Shown: in pieces, positions 52,776 through 62,280 of the stretch
How the letters are laid out: each line of letters begins with the position of its first letter
Numbering within the stretch: the stretch's first letter is position 1
NCBI RefSeq assembly: GCF_900240945.1
Contig: NZ_OESG01000014.1
Location: forward strand, 306,923 to 370,922
DNA length: 64,000 nt
Reading direction: 5' to 3'
Source of the DNA: Mycobacterium sp. 3519A
GTDB taxonomy: Bacteria; Actinomycetota; Actinomycetes; Mycobacteriales; Mycobacteriaceae
Program-made: the position numbers and the translations under genes
The notes under the pieces: generated by a model
Told to the model about the DNA's origin: nothing
The model's database searches: none
The model's input: the letters and a program-made list of their open reading frames with translations, nothing else

Positions 52776-54638
52776 ATGCGGGTGACAACCGTCGTCGAGC
52801 AACCGGCGTCCGCGGGGACCTCCGCGCACACTCCTGCTGCACGCTGGTCGCGTTGGCTGTTGGGCGCGTTGTTGGCGGCGACGGCAGTGCTGTACCTGTG
52901 GAACCTGTCGGCCAGCGGGTACGGCAACACCTTCTACGCCGCCGCCGCGCAGGCCGGTGCCAAGAGTTGGTCTGCGTGGTTCTTCGGATCGCTCGACTCG
53001 CAGAACTTCATCACGGTCGACAAACCGCCTGCCTCGCTGTGGGTGAGCGGACTCTCGGTGCGCCTGTTCGGCATGAACAGTTGGTCGGTGTTGGCGCCGC
53101 AGGCGCTGATGGGTGTCGCGGCCGTCGCGGTGCTCTACTGCGCGGTGCGACGCGCCTTCACCAACCCCGATCACGGCGCCGCGGCGGGACTGCTGGCAGG
53201 CGCGGTGCTGGCCGTGACGCCCGCGGCCACCATGATGTTTCGCTTCAACAACCCCGACGCGCTGCTGGTGCTGCTGCTGACCATCGCCGCCTACTGCCTC
53301 CAGCGCGCGGCGACCACCGCGTCGTGGCGCTGGCTGACGGCCGTCGGCGCCGTGCTGGGCGCCGCGTTCTTGACCAAGATGCTGCAGGGCTTCCTGGTGC
53401 TGCCCGGGTTCGGGCTGGCGTATCTGCTTGTGGCGCCGACCTCGTGGGGCAGGCGCCTACTTCACCTTCTCGGCGCCGTCGGCGCCATGATGGTGTCGGC
53501 GGGCTGGTGGGTGCTTGCAGTGCAACTGATTCCTGCCGGTGCAAGGCCATACATCGGCGGGTCGACGGACAACACCGTGCTCGATCTGGCGCTGGGCTAC
53601 AACGGATTCAATCGGCTGCTCGGTCACCGTCGCGCAGGCAGGCCATCGGGCAGTTGGGGCGGGTCGAGTCCGATGTTCGGTGGTCGCACGGGTTTGCACA
53701 GGCTGTTCACCGGCGAGATGGCCAACGAGATCTCGTGGCTGATCGTGGTGGCACTGTTCGTCGTCGCGTTCGGCGGGTATCTGGCCCTGCGTCACGCGCT
53801 GGACCGCGCTGAACTGTGCGCGTGGCTGATGTGGGGCACGTGGCTGCTGGTGACCGCGGTGGTGCTCAGCTTCATGGGCGGGATGATCCACCCCTATTAC
53901 ACGGTCGCGTTGGCGCCCGCGATCGCTGCGCTGGTGGGCATCGGCACGGTGTGGTCATGGCGACGGAGGTCCCGATGGGACGGCCGCTTCGCACTGTTCA
54001 CGATGGTCGCATTGGCTGCGATACCGTCCGCTGTGCTGTTGCACCGCAACGTTTTTGGCCCACGCTGGCTGCCGTTGGCGGTCGTCGTCGTCGCGGTGGT
54101 CAGCGCCCTCGCCCTGCTGTGGCACCGGCCGCCTTTGGCGGCACTGGCGGCCGCGGCCGTCGCGGGACTCGCGGGCACGGTCGCATTTTCCTTCGCCACG
54201 GCCGCCACCGCCCACCACGGGACGATGCCGACGGCGGTGCGCTCGTCGGTGGTCGCAGGCGGCTGGATGAACGACGAAGCCACCAATCCGCAACTGGCAG
54301 CGCTGCTGGCGGCAACGCACACCCCGTGGTCGGCGGCCACCAACGGCTCGCAGTCGGCCGCGGCTCTCGAAATCGCCTCGGGCACTGCGGTGATGGCGGT
54401 CGGTGGCTGGAGCGGCGACCCGGCGCCAACGCTGCAGCAGTTCATCGACGCCGTCCACGCGCACAAGATCACGTACTACGTCGAGGCGGGCCGCGGTCCG
54501 ACCTCACCGGGTGTGCACGGCGAGGTCATCCACAGCACACGGCACACCACGTCGCACACCCGTGAAATCGCCGACTGGGTGGACGCGAACTATCCCGGCA
54601 CATTCGTCGGCGGATCGACGGTGTACCGCCTGAACTGA
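52776..54638 (+). CDS. GT39-family membrane glycosyltransferase (YkcB/ArnT-like)
   Basis: 620 residues. N-terminal span [17 protein letters not shown], then the loop [15 protein letters not shown] and [16 protein letters not shown], where D-K-P is the family's active-site region. About eleven further spans, and a soluble C-terminal domain from about residue 500 ([19 protein letters not shown] onward). Enzymes of this sort transfer sugars from polyprenyl phosphates on the outer face. It is not part of the M. tuberculosis Rv0293c-Rv0294 interval as I recall it, so it may be a locus-specific insertion. Confidence 0.88.
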   Translation: MRVTTVVEQPASAGTSAHTPAARWSRWLLGALLAATAVLYLWNLSASGYGNTFYAAAAQAGAKSWSAWFFGSLDSQNFITVDKPPASLWVSGLSVRLFGMNSWSVLAPQALMGVAAVAVLYCAVRRAFTNPDHGAAAGLLAGAVLAVTPAATMMFRFNNPDALLVLLLTIAAYCLQRAATTASWRWLTAVGAVLGAAFLTKMLQGFLVLPGFGLAYLLVAPTSWGRRLLHLLGAVGAMMVSAGWWVLAVQLIPAGARPYIGGSTDNTVLDLALGYNGFNRLLGHRRAGRPSGSWGGSSPMFGGRTGLHRLFTGEMANEISWLIVVALFVVAFGGYLALRHALDRAELCAWLMWGTWLLVTAVVLSFMGGMIHPYYTVALAPAIAALVGIGTVWSWRRRSRWDGRFALFTMVALAAIPSAVLLHRNVFGPRWLPLAVVVVAVVSALALLWHRPPLAALAAAAVAGLAGTVAFSFATAATAHHGTMPTAVRSSVVAGGWMNDEATNPQLAALLAATHTPWSAATNGSQSAAALEIASGTAVMAVGGWSGDPAPTLQQFIDAVHAHKITYYVEAGRGPTSPGVHGEVIHSTRHTTSHTREIADWVDANYPGTFVGGSTVYRLN

Positions 54639-54654
54639 GCGCTACCATGCGGAT

Positions 54655-55863
54655 GTGGCCAGTTCGCGGGACTCCGACACCGTGCCCGTCGATCCGCCCA
54701 TCCCCGTCCCCGATGTGCCCGGCGCGGACGCGTCCGCGCGAGGACTGCCCCGGCGCATCGACCTCACGCTGCGACAACGGCTGATCGTCGACTCGTCCGC
54801 GGTGGCCGACATCGGCCTGCGCACGGCGATCGCGTCGTTGCTGAGCGTCACGATGGTGCCGACCCTGCTCGCGTCGGCCCTGCGCCGGTCGCAGGCCCGA
54901 GCTGAGCGCGACCACCTGCGCTTCTACGCCGAACTGGCCAGCGTGCGCGACCCGGACCTGTCCTTTCCGAAGCCGACCGAGGCACCTCGGATCTCGTCGC
55001 GGCCCGCCAACCCCGTCGCCGAATGGATGGCCAAAGGCCGGGTGAACAACATCCGCTTCGACAGCAGCTTCGAGGCGGTCAATCCCGCGCTGCGCGAACA
55101 CTGCCGCGGGAATGTCCGCAACAACGTGGTACGCGCACAACACTGGGTGCACGACGACGGCCCGCACCCCACCCTGTGCGTGATCCACGGGTTCATGGGA
55201 TCGCCGTATCTGTTCAACGGCCTGTTCTTCTCGCTGCCGTGGTTCTACCGATCCGGCTACGACGTCCTGTTGTACACCTTGCCTTTTCACGGTGCGCGGG
55301 CGGAAAAAGGTTCACCCTTCAGTGGTTACGGCTTCTTCGCGCACGGCTTCGCCGGATTCGCGGAGGCGATGGCGCAGGCCGTTCACGACTTCCGGTCGCT
55401 CATCGATTATCTGGAGTTCACCGGCGTGGACCGGGTGGCGCTGACCGGAATGTCACTCGGCGGATACACCTCGGCGCTGATCGCCTGTGTCGACGACCGC
55501 ATTCAGGCGGTGATCCCGAACGTCCCCGTCGTCACCCCGGACAGGACCGTCGACGAGTGGTTTCCCGCCAATTACGCGGTCCGGCTACGCGATCTGATCG
55601 CGGGCGCGGGCGAGGAAGTGGTGCGGGAGGCCACCAAGTACCCGTCGCCGCTGAACTACCCGCCGCTGGTGCCGAAGGATCGACGGCTGATCATCACCGG
55701 CCTCGGCGACAGGTTGGCGCCGCCCGAACAGGCCGAGATGCTGTGGGAGCACTGGGACCGGTGCGCGTTCCACTGGTTCCCTGGCAACCACATCCTGCAC
55801 GTCAGCCAGCCCGACTATCTGCGCCGGATGACGAAGTTCATGGGCGAGTTCATGTTCCAATGA
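54655..55863 (+). CDS. alpha/beta hydrolase-like protein (Rv0293c-like)
   Basis: 402 residues from GTG 54655. After an N-terminal helical region of about 130 residues come the hydrolase elements: oxyanion loop VIHGFMGSPYLFNGL, nucleophile elbow GMSLGGYTSAL, and a C-terminal GNHILHVSQPDYL with the catalytic His. The length and place beside eccE3 match Rv0293c. It overlaps the end of eccE3 by 14 bp. Substrate unknown. Confidence 0.85.
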   Translation: MASSRDSDTVPVDPPIPVPDVPGADASARGLPRRIDLTLRQRLIVDSSAVADIGLRTAIASLLSVTMVPTLLASALRRSQARAERDHLRFYAELASVRDPDLSFPKPTEAPRISSRPANPVAEWMAKGRVNNIRFDSSFEAVNPALREHCRGNVRNNVVRAQHWVHDDGPHPTLCVIHGFMGSPYLFNGLFFSLPWFYRSGYDVLLYTLPFHGARAEKGSPFSGYGFFAHGFAGFAEAMAQAVHDFRSLIDYLEFTGVDRVALTGMSLGGYTSALIACVDDRIQAVIPNVPVVTPDRTVDEWFPANYAVRLRDLIAGAGEEVVREATKYPSPLNYPPLVPKDRRLIITGLGDRLAPPEQAEMLWEHWDRCAFHWFPGNHILHVSQPDYLRRMTKFMGEFMFQ

Positions 55864-56647
55864 GCGCGTCGATTCGTTGCGTCGACGAAGGACTCAGCGC
55901 GTCGAGTGCGGGACGGTGACGGCCGTTCAACGGGGTGAGGCCTGCGATACCCACCGGCTTGTCCGGCGTGCGGATCGCGCATACCGTCGTGGTGCGCAAA
56001 TCGGTTGCGCTGCCGCTGATCTCCAGCGCAGTCCACAACTCTGCCGTCGGCACGGCACGGATGCCTTCGAGATCTGGAGCCCGGTAGGCGGCGAGGTAGC
56101 CTGCGTCGTCACGAAGTCCGCGCCATTTCTCCTTCGCGCCAGGGCGCACAGGGCCGTCGGCCGAGTCGGCCAGAACGGCGTCCCACCCCGCTTCACGCAG
56201 GTGTGCCGCCAACCGTCTGCCTACCACTTCGGCGGTGTCGTGCAGAGGGATTCGCGGTGAGCGGGCCCGCAGGGCGGTGAGGTTGTCGACGGCGCCCAAC
56301 GTCAGACCGATCCACCTGGTTCGCACACCGTCGAGGTCGCGGCTGGTGATCCGGATTTTGTCGCACCGCACGCCGTAGCGGTCGAGATAGCCTGCGATCA
56401 AGCCAACGGGCATCTGGTCCGGCCCGTCGACCTGTAGCAGCACGGTGGTGAACAGCGACGACTGATGCGCGCCCGCGGACCGACCGCGCAACCGTGTCGT
56501 GACGAAAGCGACTCGCCACGAAGCGAACAGCACACACACGACGACCACCGCGACCGCGAGCAGCCAGCGTTCGCCCGTCGACCGCCACGGGTACGCCATC
56601 GCGGCGGGGACGATGAACAACGACGCCAGCGCCATCCGAGCCGTCAT
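55850..56647 (-). CDS. eccE3: ESX-3 membrane component EccE3
   Basis: 265 residues. Two N-terminal spans (ALASLFIVPAAMAYPW and WLLAVAVVVVCVLFASW) followed by a periplasmic domain with MPVGLIAGYLDRYGVRCDKIRIT, DTAEVVGRRLAAHLREAGW and the end GRHRPALDALSPSSTQRIDAL, which match my memory of M. tuberculosis EccE3 (somewhat longer). EccE sits at the outer rim of the ESX membrane complex. ATGA overlap with mycP3. It is the last gene of the ESX-3 operon. Confidence 0.92.
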   Translation of the reverse strand: MTARMALASLFIVPAAMAYPWRSTGERWLLAVAVVVVCVLFASWRVAFVTTRLRGRSAGAHQSSLFTTVLLQVDGPDQMPVGLIAGYLDRYGVRCDKIRITSRDLDGVRTRWIGLTLGAVDNLTALRARSPRIPLHDTAEVVGRRLAAHLREAGWDAVLADSADGPVRPGAKEKWRGLRDDAGYLAAYRAPDLEGIRAVPTAELWTALEISGSATDLRTTTVCAIRTPDKPVGIAGLTPLNGRHRPALDALSPSSTQRIDALIGT

Positions 56648-57987
56648 CGGCCCGACTCCTTTCGTCGATGAATGCCGACGGCAACAACTGCAGCCGACAG
56701 CAGCACTGCCGCGCCGATGAACGCGACGTTGCGCGGCGTGGTGTCCGCCTCTGGCGGTGTCGGCGGCGCCGCGACCTGCCTGACCGCCGCCGGATCGGAC
56801 CGCGGGCTCTGCGTGACGTCCCAGGTGAGTGCGGCCACCGCATCCACCAGGCCGGCGCCGACCACATTCGACGGTGACCGCGCCGCACCACGCGCCGTGG
56901 CGGTGATCCGGTGGATCACCTCGGCCGCCGTCAGATCGAGAAACCTGCTGCGCACCAACGCCGCAACACCGGAGACGTAGGCCGCGGCAAAGCTGGTGCC
57001 ACTGATTCCGAACAGCTCCGACTGTTCGTTGGGAAGCCCGTTCGCCAACCCGCCGCCTGGCGCGTTGCTCAGCGAGACGATGTGCTCACCGGGCGCCGCG
57101 ATGCCGAGCCACGGGCCCGCCATGCTGAACTCGGACGGCATCCCGTTCTCCGCGACCGAGCCGACGGACAACACGAACGGCTGCCACCACGACGGGATCG
57201 ACACCGACGTGACGTCAGCCCAGCCGCCGGAGTTCGTCTCGCACGTCGATCCCGCGGTCAGCCCACCGCGGATGTTGCCTGCCGCGGCGACGATCACCGC
57301 GTCCTTCTGCACTGCCGCGTATTTCAGGGCGGCCCCGAGTTCCGTCTGGTCGACCGTCTTGTTCGCGGCCAGGCATGTCACCGCGGAGATGTTGATCACC
57401 CGCGCACCGAGGTCGGCCGCCCGCACCACCGCGCGGGCCAGGCTCGCCACCTCCACAGCCGCCCGCGCCGACGCCGGGTCCGGGCCGGGGCTGCGCGGTG
57501 CGAACCTGGCCGACGTCTGACGGATCGCGATCAACCGCGCGCCCGGCGCGACACCGGAGAAGCCGTCGTCACCGGGTTGACCCGCGATCAGGCCGGCCAC
57601 CAGGGTGCCGTGACCGTCGCAGTCGGTCCGGCCGTCGGTGGATTCGAGGAAGTCGCCGCCCGCTTCGACGTTGGGCAGTCGTGGTCCCGGTTGCACGCCG
57701 GTGTCGATGACGGCGACCGTCTGACCGTCTCCCCTGCTGTGCCGCCATGCTTCGGACAGGTTGAGCGACAGCTGGTTTGGTGTGGCGGTGCGGGGATCGG
57801 TGTTCGGCAGCACGCCTGTCGTCACGCACTGGCCGCGCTGCGCCATCGGCACCACCGGTCCGGCGTTGCCAGTCGGCGGGGCGGCGTCCTGAGCCACTTC
57901 CGGCGGCGCGACGGCACCCGCAGGCGGCCCCGCAGTCACCGCCAGGGCGAAAACGACGGCCAGTAAGCCGATCACCCGCTGGATCAC
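56644..57987 (-). CDS. mycP3: ESX-3 mycosin protease MycP3
   Basis: 447 residues from GTG 57987, overlapping the eccD3 stop as GTGA. Signal peptide (GLLAVVFALAVTAGPPAGA), short N-terminal extension, subtilisin domain with D95 (VIDTG), H126 (DGHGT), oxyanion N238 (AAGN) and S332 (GTSFAAAYVSG), then a C-terminal span (FIGAAVLLSAAVVAVGI) and basic cytoplasmic end. The protease is anchored in the periplasm and stabilises the ESX-3 complex. Confidence 0.95.
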   Translation of the reverse strand: MIQRVIGLLAVVFALAVTAGPPAGAVAPPEVAQDAAPPTGNAGPVVPMAQRGQCVTTGVLPNTDPRTATPNQLSLNLSEAWRHSRGDGQTVAVIDTGVQPGPRLPNVEAGGDFLESTDGRTDCDGHGTLVAGLIAGQPGDDGFSGVAPGARLIAIRQTSARFAPRSPGPDPASARAAVEVASLARAVVRAADLGARVINISAVTCLAANKTVDQTELGAALKYAAVQKDAVIVAAAGNIRGGLTAGSTCETNSGGWADVTSVSIPSWWQPFVLSVGSVAENGMPSEFSMAGPWLGIAAPGEHIVSLSNAPGGGLANGLPNEQSELFGISGTSFAAAYVSGVAALVRSRFLDLTAAEVIHRITATARGAARSPSNVVGAGLVDAVAALTWDVTQSPRSDPAAVRQVAAPPTPPEADTTPRNVAFIGAAVLLSAAVVAVGIHRRKESGR

Positions 57988-59381
57988 CGGTTCAGCACCA
58001 ACGCGAAGAGGCCGACGAGGTGCGCCATCACCGGGATCACTGACGCGTCGATCGCCGAGGCGGCGAACCCGACCAACCGCCGCATGGGCAGCGAATAGCT
58101 GTCCGGGGAGCCGATCGACGGGTTCAGCGCGACCACCACCCACACTGCGACCAGCACCGCCAGCGCGGCCACCGCCCACCACGCCGCGTCGTAGCGCTCC
58201 GTGACGGCGAACGTCACCAACAGCGCGACTGTCAGCAAATAGGAATGCCCGAGCAGCCATGCCTTGCACGGCGCCGAATCCCACACTCGCGCACGCAGAG
58301 TCGCACCCGCAGCTGCCGCACCCGCCACGTACCACGCCCACGGTGACGCCGAGGACGGACCGACGAGGGCCAGCGATCCGGTGACCGACAGCAGCACCGA
58401 ACCGGCGATGAACCCGGTCTGGTGCGCGTCGCTGATCCGGACCCGGCGCGGCAGATCCTCGAGCACCGAAAGCGGCTGCACCGTCGGAGCGGGATCACCG
58501 GGCGCGGGGATGACCGGCAGCGGGAACCGGGCCGACAGCGCCGCCAACGGCGCGGCCTGCACAGTGACCAGGAGTGCCAACAAGACCAGGCCGCAGCCGA
58601 GCGTCGCAATCGGCAACTCCCACAACGTGTCCGCAGCGGCGGCAAGCAGCACGCCGAGGCCGACCACTGCGGTGGCAGTGAACACCGCGATCGCGCATTG
58701 CGCGATGGTGATGCCGACGATCGACCACGCCGTCACTCCTGCGGCGGCCAGCATCAGCTGAGCCGACCCGAATTCGCCTGGCACAGCGAGCAGGAACGCC
58801 GCGCACACCGGCACCAGTCCCGTCACCGCCAGCCAAGCGGCGAGCCGCGGTGACCGCAGGCGGCTGACGAGCGCGGCAAGCACCGTGACGGCGGCCACCG
58901 CGCTGACCACGAACTGTCCGAGCGCCGTACCGGTCGCGAAACGGTGCGCTACCCCGAGACCGGTGATCACCAGTATCAGCCCGATCACCGAGATGACGGC
59001 GCCGCGCTGGATATGCGTTGTACCCCATGGGCGTTCCCGCGCCGCCGAGAAGATCACCGCGGCGTCGGCGATGTCTTCGACGATGCGTGGTGCTGACGGA
59101 CCCGCTGGCAGCGGCTGCAGGGCGAGCAGATCACCGTCCACCACGCCGACGGTGTCGAGGGTGGTGTCGAGGCTGAACGGCGCGCCGCCGATGGGGGCGA
59201 GGCTGAGCAGACCCGGCGGGTCCGCGTCCTCGCCGACCGGCAGCACAATGCGTTGCACCGCGGGCAGGATCTCGCGCAGCGGTAGCTCGGCGGGCAGCGC
59301 CAGTTCGGTCATCCGGCCACCGTCGTCGGCGTCTGCGAGCACGGCGACCCGCACGATCGGCATTACAGCGGTGTCGGGCAT
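57984..59381 (-). CDS. eccD3: ESX-3 membrane channel component EccD3
   Basis: 465 residues from ATG 59381, overlapping espG3 by 19 bp; ATG 59363, sharing one base with the espG3 stop (TAATG), is equally possible. Cytoplasmic ubiquitin-like domain (about 1-90, [11 protein letters not shown] ... [10 protein letters not shown]) followed by eleven membrane spans. EccD dimers form the bulk of the ESX membrane vestibule. M. tuberculosis EccD3 has 472 residues. Confidence 0.93.
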   Translation of the reverse strand: MPDTAVMPIVRVAVLADADDGGRMTELALPAELPLREILPAVQRIVLPVGEDADPPGLLSLAPIGGAPFSLDTTLDTVGVVDGDLLALQPLPAGPSAPRIVEDIADAAVIFSAARERPWGTTHIQRGAVISVIGLILVITGLGVAHRFATGTALGQFVVSAVAAVTVLAALVSRLRSPRLAAWLAVTGLVPVCAAFLLAVPGEFGSAQLMLAAAGVTAWSIVGITIAQCAIAVFTATAVVGLGVLLAAAADTLWELPIATLGCGLVLLALLVTVQAAPLAALSARFPLPVIPAPGDPAPTVQPLSVLEDLPRRVRISDAHQTGFIAGSVLLSVTGSLALVGPSSASPWAWYVAGAAAAGATLRARVWDSAPCKAWLLGHSYLLTVALLVTFAVTERYDAAWWAVAALAVLVAVWVVVALNPSIGSPDSYSLPMRRLVGFAASAIDASVIPVMAHLVGLFALVLNR

Positions 59382-60220
59382 CGGTTTTCCGTTCTGTCGA
59401 AGTCTCGGGCCAGGTTGATGTCGGGAAACCATGACCCGTCGGGAAGCGTGGCGGTGAGGCGGTCGACCGCAGCGGCGATCGCTGTCGGGGTGCCGGAGGC
59501 GAAGGTCGACACCCATTCCCCGTCGTACGCCCGTGACGGGCTTACGAGGATGCGGCCTTCGGTGGTGTCGACGATGCTCACGCCGACGTCGGTGGTGATG
59601 TGGTGACCGTCGCGGTGTTGCCCGGCGACGATCTCCACGTGGGTCCGGCGCCAGTCGAACGCCGCTTCCACTGCGGCTCGCGCCGAGGACGGTATTGCCA
59701 GGAACTCCATCGTGTCTCGCAGGTCGGCCCCGGCCCGTAGTCGTTCGTCTGCACGTGCGCCTGCGCGAGTCGGGAGCGTGAACTCGTCGAAGCTGGCGGG
59801 CGACTTGCCGTCCAGCCCCGCCGTCAGAACAGGCACCAGCGCGTGCGGATGGTCGATGTCCATCGCGGTGAAGGTGACCAGATCCGCGGACCGCAGCGCG
59901 ACGACCGTCCTGCCGTCGGTGCGTGAGACCACGCCACGCAGCATCTCGCCGCGGCGCCTGACGAACCGCATTTCCAGCCACGAAGCGGGCCGGCAGGTGG
60001 CCCGAATCCACTGCGTCACAGCAGGATCGACGGTGCCGTCTGCCGCCACCACGCCCAGCCGACTCAGTTCATCGGTCTGTGCCGCCACGAACGCGGCGCG
60101 GTGCGCGTGGTCGGTGTACGGCTGGGTGATCGCCAGCACCCACGGGAACGAGCCTGCGCCGCACGCCTCGGCGAGGAACCATGCCGAGTCGACGGTCAGC
60201 TCAACTGCATTCGCGCTCAC
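59363..60220 (-). CDS. espG3: ESX-3 PE/PPE chaperone EspG3
   Basis: 285 residues from GTG 60220, immediately after the esxH stop (TGAGTG). [26 protein letters not shown] at the start, [18 protein letters not shown] and [21 protein letters not shown] are family features. EspG3 holds PE5-PPE4 heterodimers in the cytosol before export through ESX-3. With ppe4 broken upstream, its main local client may be missing. Confidence 0.93.
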   Translation of the reverse strand: MSANAVELTVDSAWFLAEACGAGSFPWVLAITQPYTDHAHRAAFVAAQTDELSRLGVVAADGTVDPAVTQWIRATCRPASWLEMRFVRRRGEMLRGVVSRTDGRTVVALRSADLVTFTAMDIDHPHALVPVLTAGLDGKSPASFDEFTLPTRAGARADERLRAGADLRDTMEFLAIPSSARAAVEAAFDWRRTHVEIVAGQHRDGHHITTDVGVSIVDTTEGRILVSPSRAYDGEWVSTFASGTPTAIAAAVDRLTATLPDGSWFPDINLARDFDRTENRCPTPL

Positions 60221-60508
60221 TCAACCCCATTTGGCGCCCTCGGCCTGATCCCGGGCGCTCATCGACATGGTGTTGGTCTCGTGTGTGGTCGCCATCGCGC
60301 CGTATGCGCGGACCAGTTCCTCCATCGCGGCGTTCCACTGGGCCTGCCACGCCTGGTAGGTCATCCCGGTGTCGCCCTGCCATCCGCTCGCCAGCGCGGC
60401 CTGCTCGCTGGCGATGTCGGCGCCGACGGCGTGCAGAGCGCCTGCGTAGCTTGCCATCTCGCCGGCGTGCGCCAGCATGGCCGGGTAGTTGTACATGATC
60501 TGAGACAT
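60221..60508 (-). CDS. esxH: ESX-3 secreted protein EsxH (TB10.4)
   Basis: 95 residues, nearly identical to TB10.4 at the start ([19 protein letters not shown]). WXG motif W43-Q-G, a helix-turn-helix hairpin, and a C-terminal end EGAKWG. EsxH pairs with EsxG and is exported for siderophore-linked metal acquisition. Its coding sequence is complete, but an IS110-family element abuts the start codon. The sequence now upstream is AAGGAACACCC, so a replacement Shine-Dalgarno (AAGGA, six bases from ATG) is present by chance. Confidence 0.96.
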   Translation of the reverse strand: MSQIMYNYPAMLAHAGEMASYAGALHAVGADIASEQAALASGWQGDTGMTYQAWQAQWNAAMEELVRAYGAMATTHETNTMSMSARDQAEGAKWG

Positions 60509-60512
60509 GGGT

Positions 60513-60754
60513 GTTCCTTAAGTTCGTAGGTGCAGTTACTTCGTGTTGTTACGTTGTGCTGTGACCCGGGTGGGTCGGGTGAGGTGATGGTCGTTTGCCG
60601 GCCTCGTTGGTGCGGCTTGAAAGGACTGGCCGCCCGGCCCGCCTGGACTTCCTCTGGCCGCTGATTGAGATCTGCGATGTGATCGCTTGTTTAAGGAAAT
60701 GCTGGCGGGGTTGTCCGTGGGGATCGTGTTGGCAGACAAGTGAAAAGAGGTTCG
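60513..60754 (+). ncRNA. candidate bridge RNA region of the IS110-family element
   Basis: IS110-group elements such as IS621 encode a structured bridge RNA in the non-coding left end upstream of the transposase. The element here has a 240-bp non-coding segment in that place, with local dyads such as GGCCGCCCGGCCC around 60628-60640. Location is the only evidence; no fold or guide loops were computed. Confidence 0.35.
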
Positions 60755-61963
60755 ATGACAGCAGGCCAGGTGTGGGCTGGTGCGGATATCGGCAAGGAGC
60801 ATCACTGGGTAGCCGTGGTCGACGACAAGGGCGCGATGGTGTTCTCGCGCAAGCTCGTCAACGACGAGCGGCAGATCCGTGATCTCGTCACCGAGGTGGA
60901 CCAACTTGCCGAGCGGGTGTCGTGGACGGTGGATTTGACCACGGTGTATGCGAGCTTGTTGTTGACGGTGCTGGCTGATGCCGGAAAGTCGGTGCGCTAT
61001 CTGGCCGGCCGCGCGGTCTGGCAGGCCTCGACGATCTATCGCGGCGGTGAGGCCAAGACCGACGCCAAAGACGCCCGGGTGATCGCCGATCAATCGCGGA
61101 TGCGCGGGGCCGATCTGCCGGTGTTGCATCCCGACGACGAGCTGATCACCGAACTGCGGATGCTCACCGCTCATCGCGCTGATCTGGTGGCTGACCGTAC
61201 CCGCACGATCAACCGGCTGCGCCACCAGCTCGTTGCGGTGTGTCCGGCGTTGGAGAGAGCCGCTGCGATGACCCAGGATCGCGGTTGGGTGGTGCTGCTG
61301 GCGCGTTACCAACGCCCGAAAGCCATTCGGCAGAGCGGCATCACGCGGCTGACCCGGGTTCTCACTGACGCCGGGGTGCGTAACGCTGCGACGATCGCGG
61401 CGGCGGCCGTGGCAGCCGCCAAGTCTCAAACTGTCCGACTGCCGGGCGAAGAGGTCGCCGCTGGGCTGGTGGCGAAACTCGCGCAGGGGGTGATTGACCT
61501 CGATGACCGCATCAAAGCCGCCGACGCTGACATCGAGGACCGATTTCGCCGCCATCCCCTGGCCGAGGTGATCACCAGCCTGCCCGGCATGGGGTTTCGG
61601 CTCGGCGTCGAATTCCTGGCCGCCGTCGGTGATCCCGCGTTGATCGGATCGGCTGACCAACTGGCCGCCTGGGCCGGATTGGCTCCAGTGCCCAAAGATT
61701 CGGGGAAACGCACCGGACGACTGCACACCCCCAAGCGCTACAGCCGTCGACTGCGCCGGGTGATGTACATGTCCGCACTGACAGCGATCCGCTGCGACCC
61801 GCATTCCCGGGCCTACTACCAACGCAAACGCGACGAGGGGAAGCGGCCGATCCCGGCCACTATCTGCCTGGCCAGACGCCGCACCAACGTCCTCTACGCC
61901 CTCATCCGTGATAACCGCACCTGGCAACCTGACTCACCCCCGATCACCAAATCGGCGGCTTGA
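60755..61963 (+). CDS. IS110-family transposase (within ESX-3)
   Basis: 402 residues from ATG 60755, with AAGAGG just upstream; GTG 60740 is also open. N-terminal RuvC-like domain with WAGADIGKEHHWVAVVD, VSWTVDLTT, and GGEAKTDAKDARVIADQSR. C-terminal domain with SLPGMGFRLGVEFLAAVGD, WAGLAPVPKDSG and RLRRVMYMSALTA including the conserved Ser. No stop or frameshift, so the element is probably active or recently so. The tight fit between esx genes supports recent insertion. Confidence 0.94.
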   Translation: MTAGQVWAGADIGKEHHWVAVVDDKGAMVFSRKLVNDERQIRDLVTEVDQLAERVSWTVDLTTVYASLLLTVLADAGKSVRYLAGRAVWQASTIYRGGEAKTDAKDARVIADQSRMRGADLPVLHPDDELITELRMLTAHRADLVADRTRTINRLRHQLVAVCPALERAAAMTQDRGWVVLLARYQRPKAIRQSGITRLTRVLTDAGVRNAATIAAAAVAAAKSQTVRLPGEEVAAGLVAKLAQGVIDLDDRIKAADADIEDRFRRHPLAEVITSLPGMGFRLGVEFLAAVGDPALIGSADQLAAWAGLAPVPKDSGKRTGRLHTPKRYSRRLRRVMYMSALTAIRCDPHSRAYYQRKRDEGKRPIPATICLARRRTNVLYALIRDNRTWQPDSPPITKSAA

Positions 61964-61972
61964 CTTCTTCAT

Positions 61973-61986
61973 TGAGAGTCCTTTCC
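61973..61986 (-). promoter_or_regulatory. original esxH ribosome binding site, now separated from esxH
   Basis: GGAAAGGACTCTCA directly after the esxG stop, followed by ATG at 61972. This ATG now reads into the IS and gives a 12-codon frame (MKKSSRRFGDRG then stop). In the uninterrupted operon it would have served esxH. Confidence 0.75.
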
Positions 61987-62280
61987 TCAGATGGCGGTGT
62001 AGGTGCTGGCGGCGGCGGCGTCCTCTGCCGTGTAGCTGCCCGCGGCGTCGCCGATGTTGGCCTGCGCGATGTCCAGCAGCGTGTTGATCTTCGCGGAGAC
62101 CTCGACGAACCGGGCGTGCGCGGCCTGGAATGCGGCGGCGGATTCGCCCATGTGGAAGGCCTGCGCGGACGAAGCGGCCTGTTCGGCCTGTGCGATGGTG
62201 CTGCGCATCAGCGCGGCCTTGACGCCGAACGCCGCCTCTGAGGCGACCAGTTGCGGAATGTGTGCGTCCAGCATGCTCAT
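61987..62280 (-). CDS. esxG: ESX-3 secreted protein EsxG
   Basis: 97 residues, the same as M. tuberculosis EsxG, with [19 protein letters not shown] and [16 protein letters not shown]. As in other EsxG proteins the WXG turn is altered (HMG), and a YxxxD export signal (YTAED) is near the C-terminus. It starts with an ATGA overlap with the ppe4 end. Its partner esxH is now 1.5 kb away on the far side of the IS. Confidence 0.96.
   Translation of the reverse strand: MSMLDAHIPQLVASEAAFGVKAALMRSTIAQAEQAASSAQAFHMGESAAAFQAAHARFVEVSAKINTLLDIAQANIGDAAGSYTAEDAAAASTYTAI

Larger units (their letters stand above)
60509..61972 (+). mobile_element. IS110-family insertion sequence inserted at the esxH start codon
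   Basis: Removing 60509-61972 joins GAGACAT to TGAGAGTCC, which restores a normal esxG-GGAAAGGACTCTCA-ATG-esxH junction; CAT occurs on both sides, so the ends are fixed to within three bases. The element is 1464 bp, has one transposase on the strand opposite to the ESX-3 operon, about 246 bp of non-coding DNA before it and only 9 bp after it. Confidence 0.85.
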
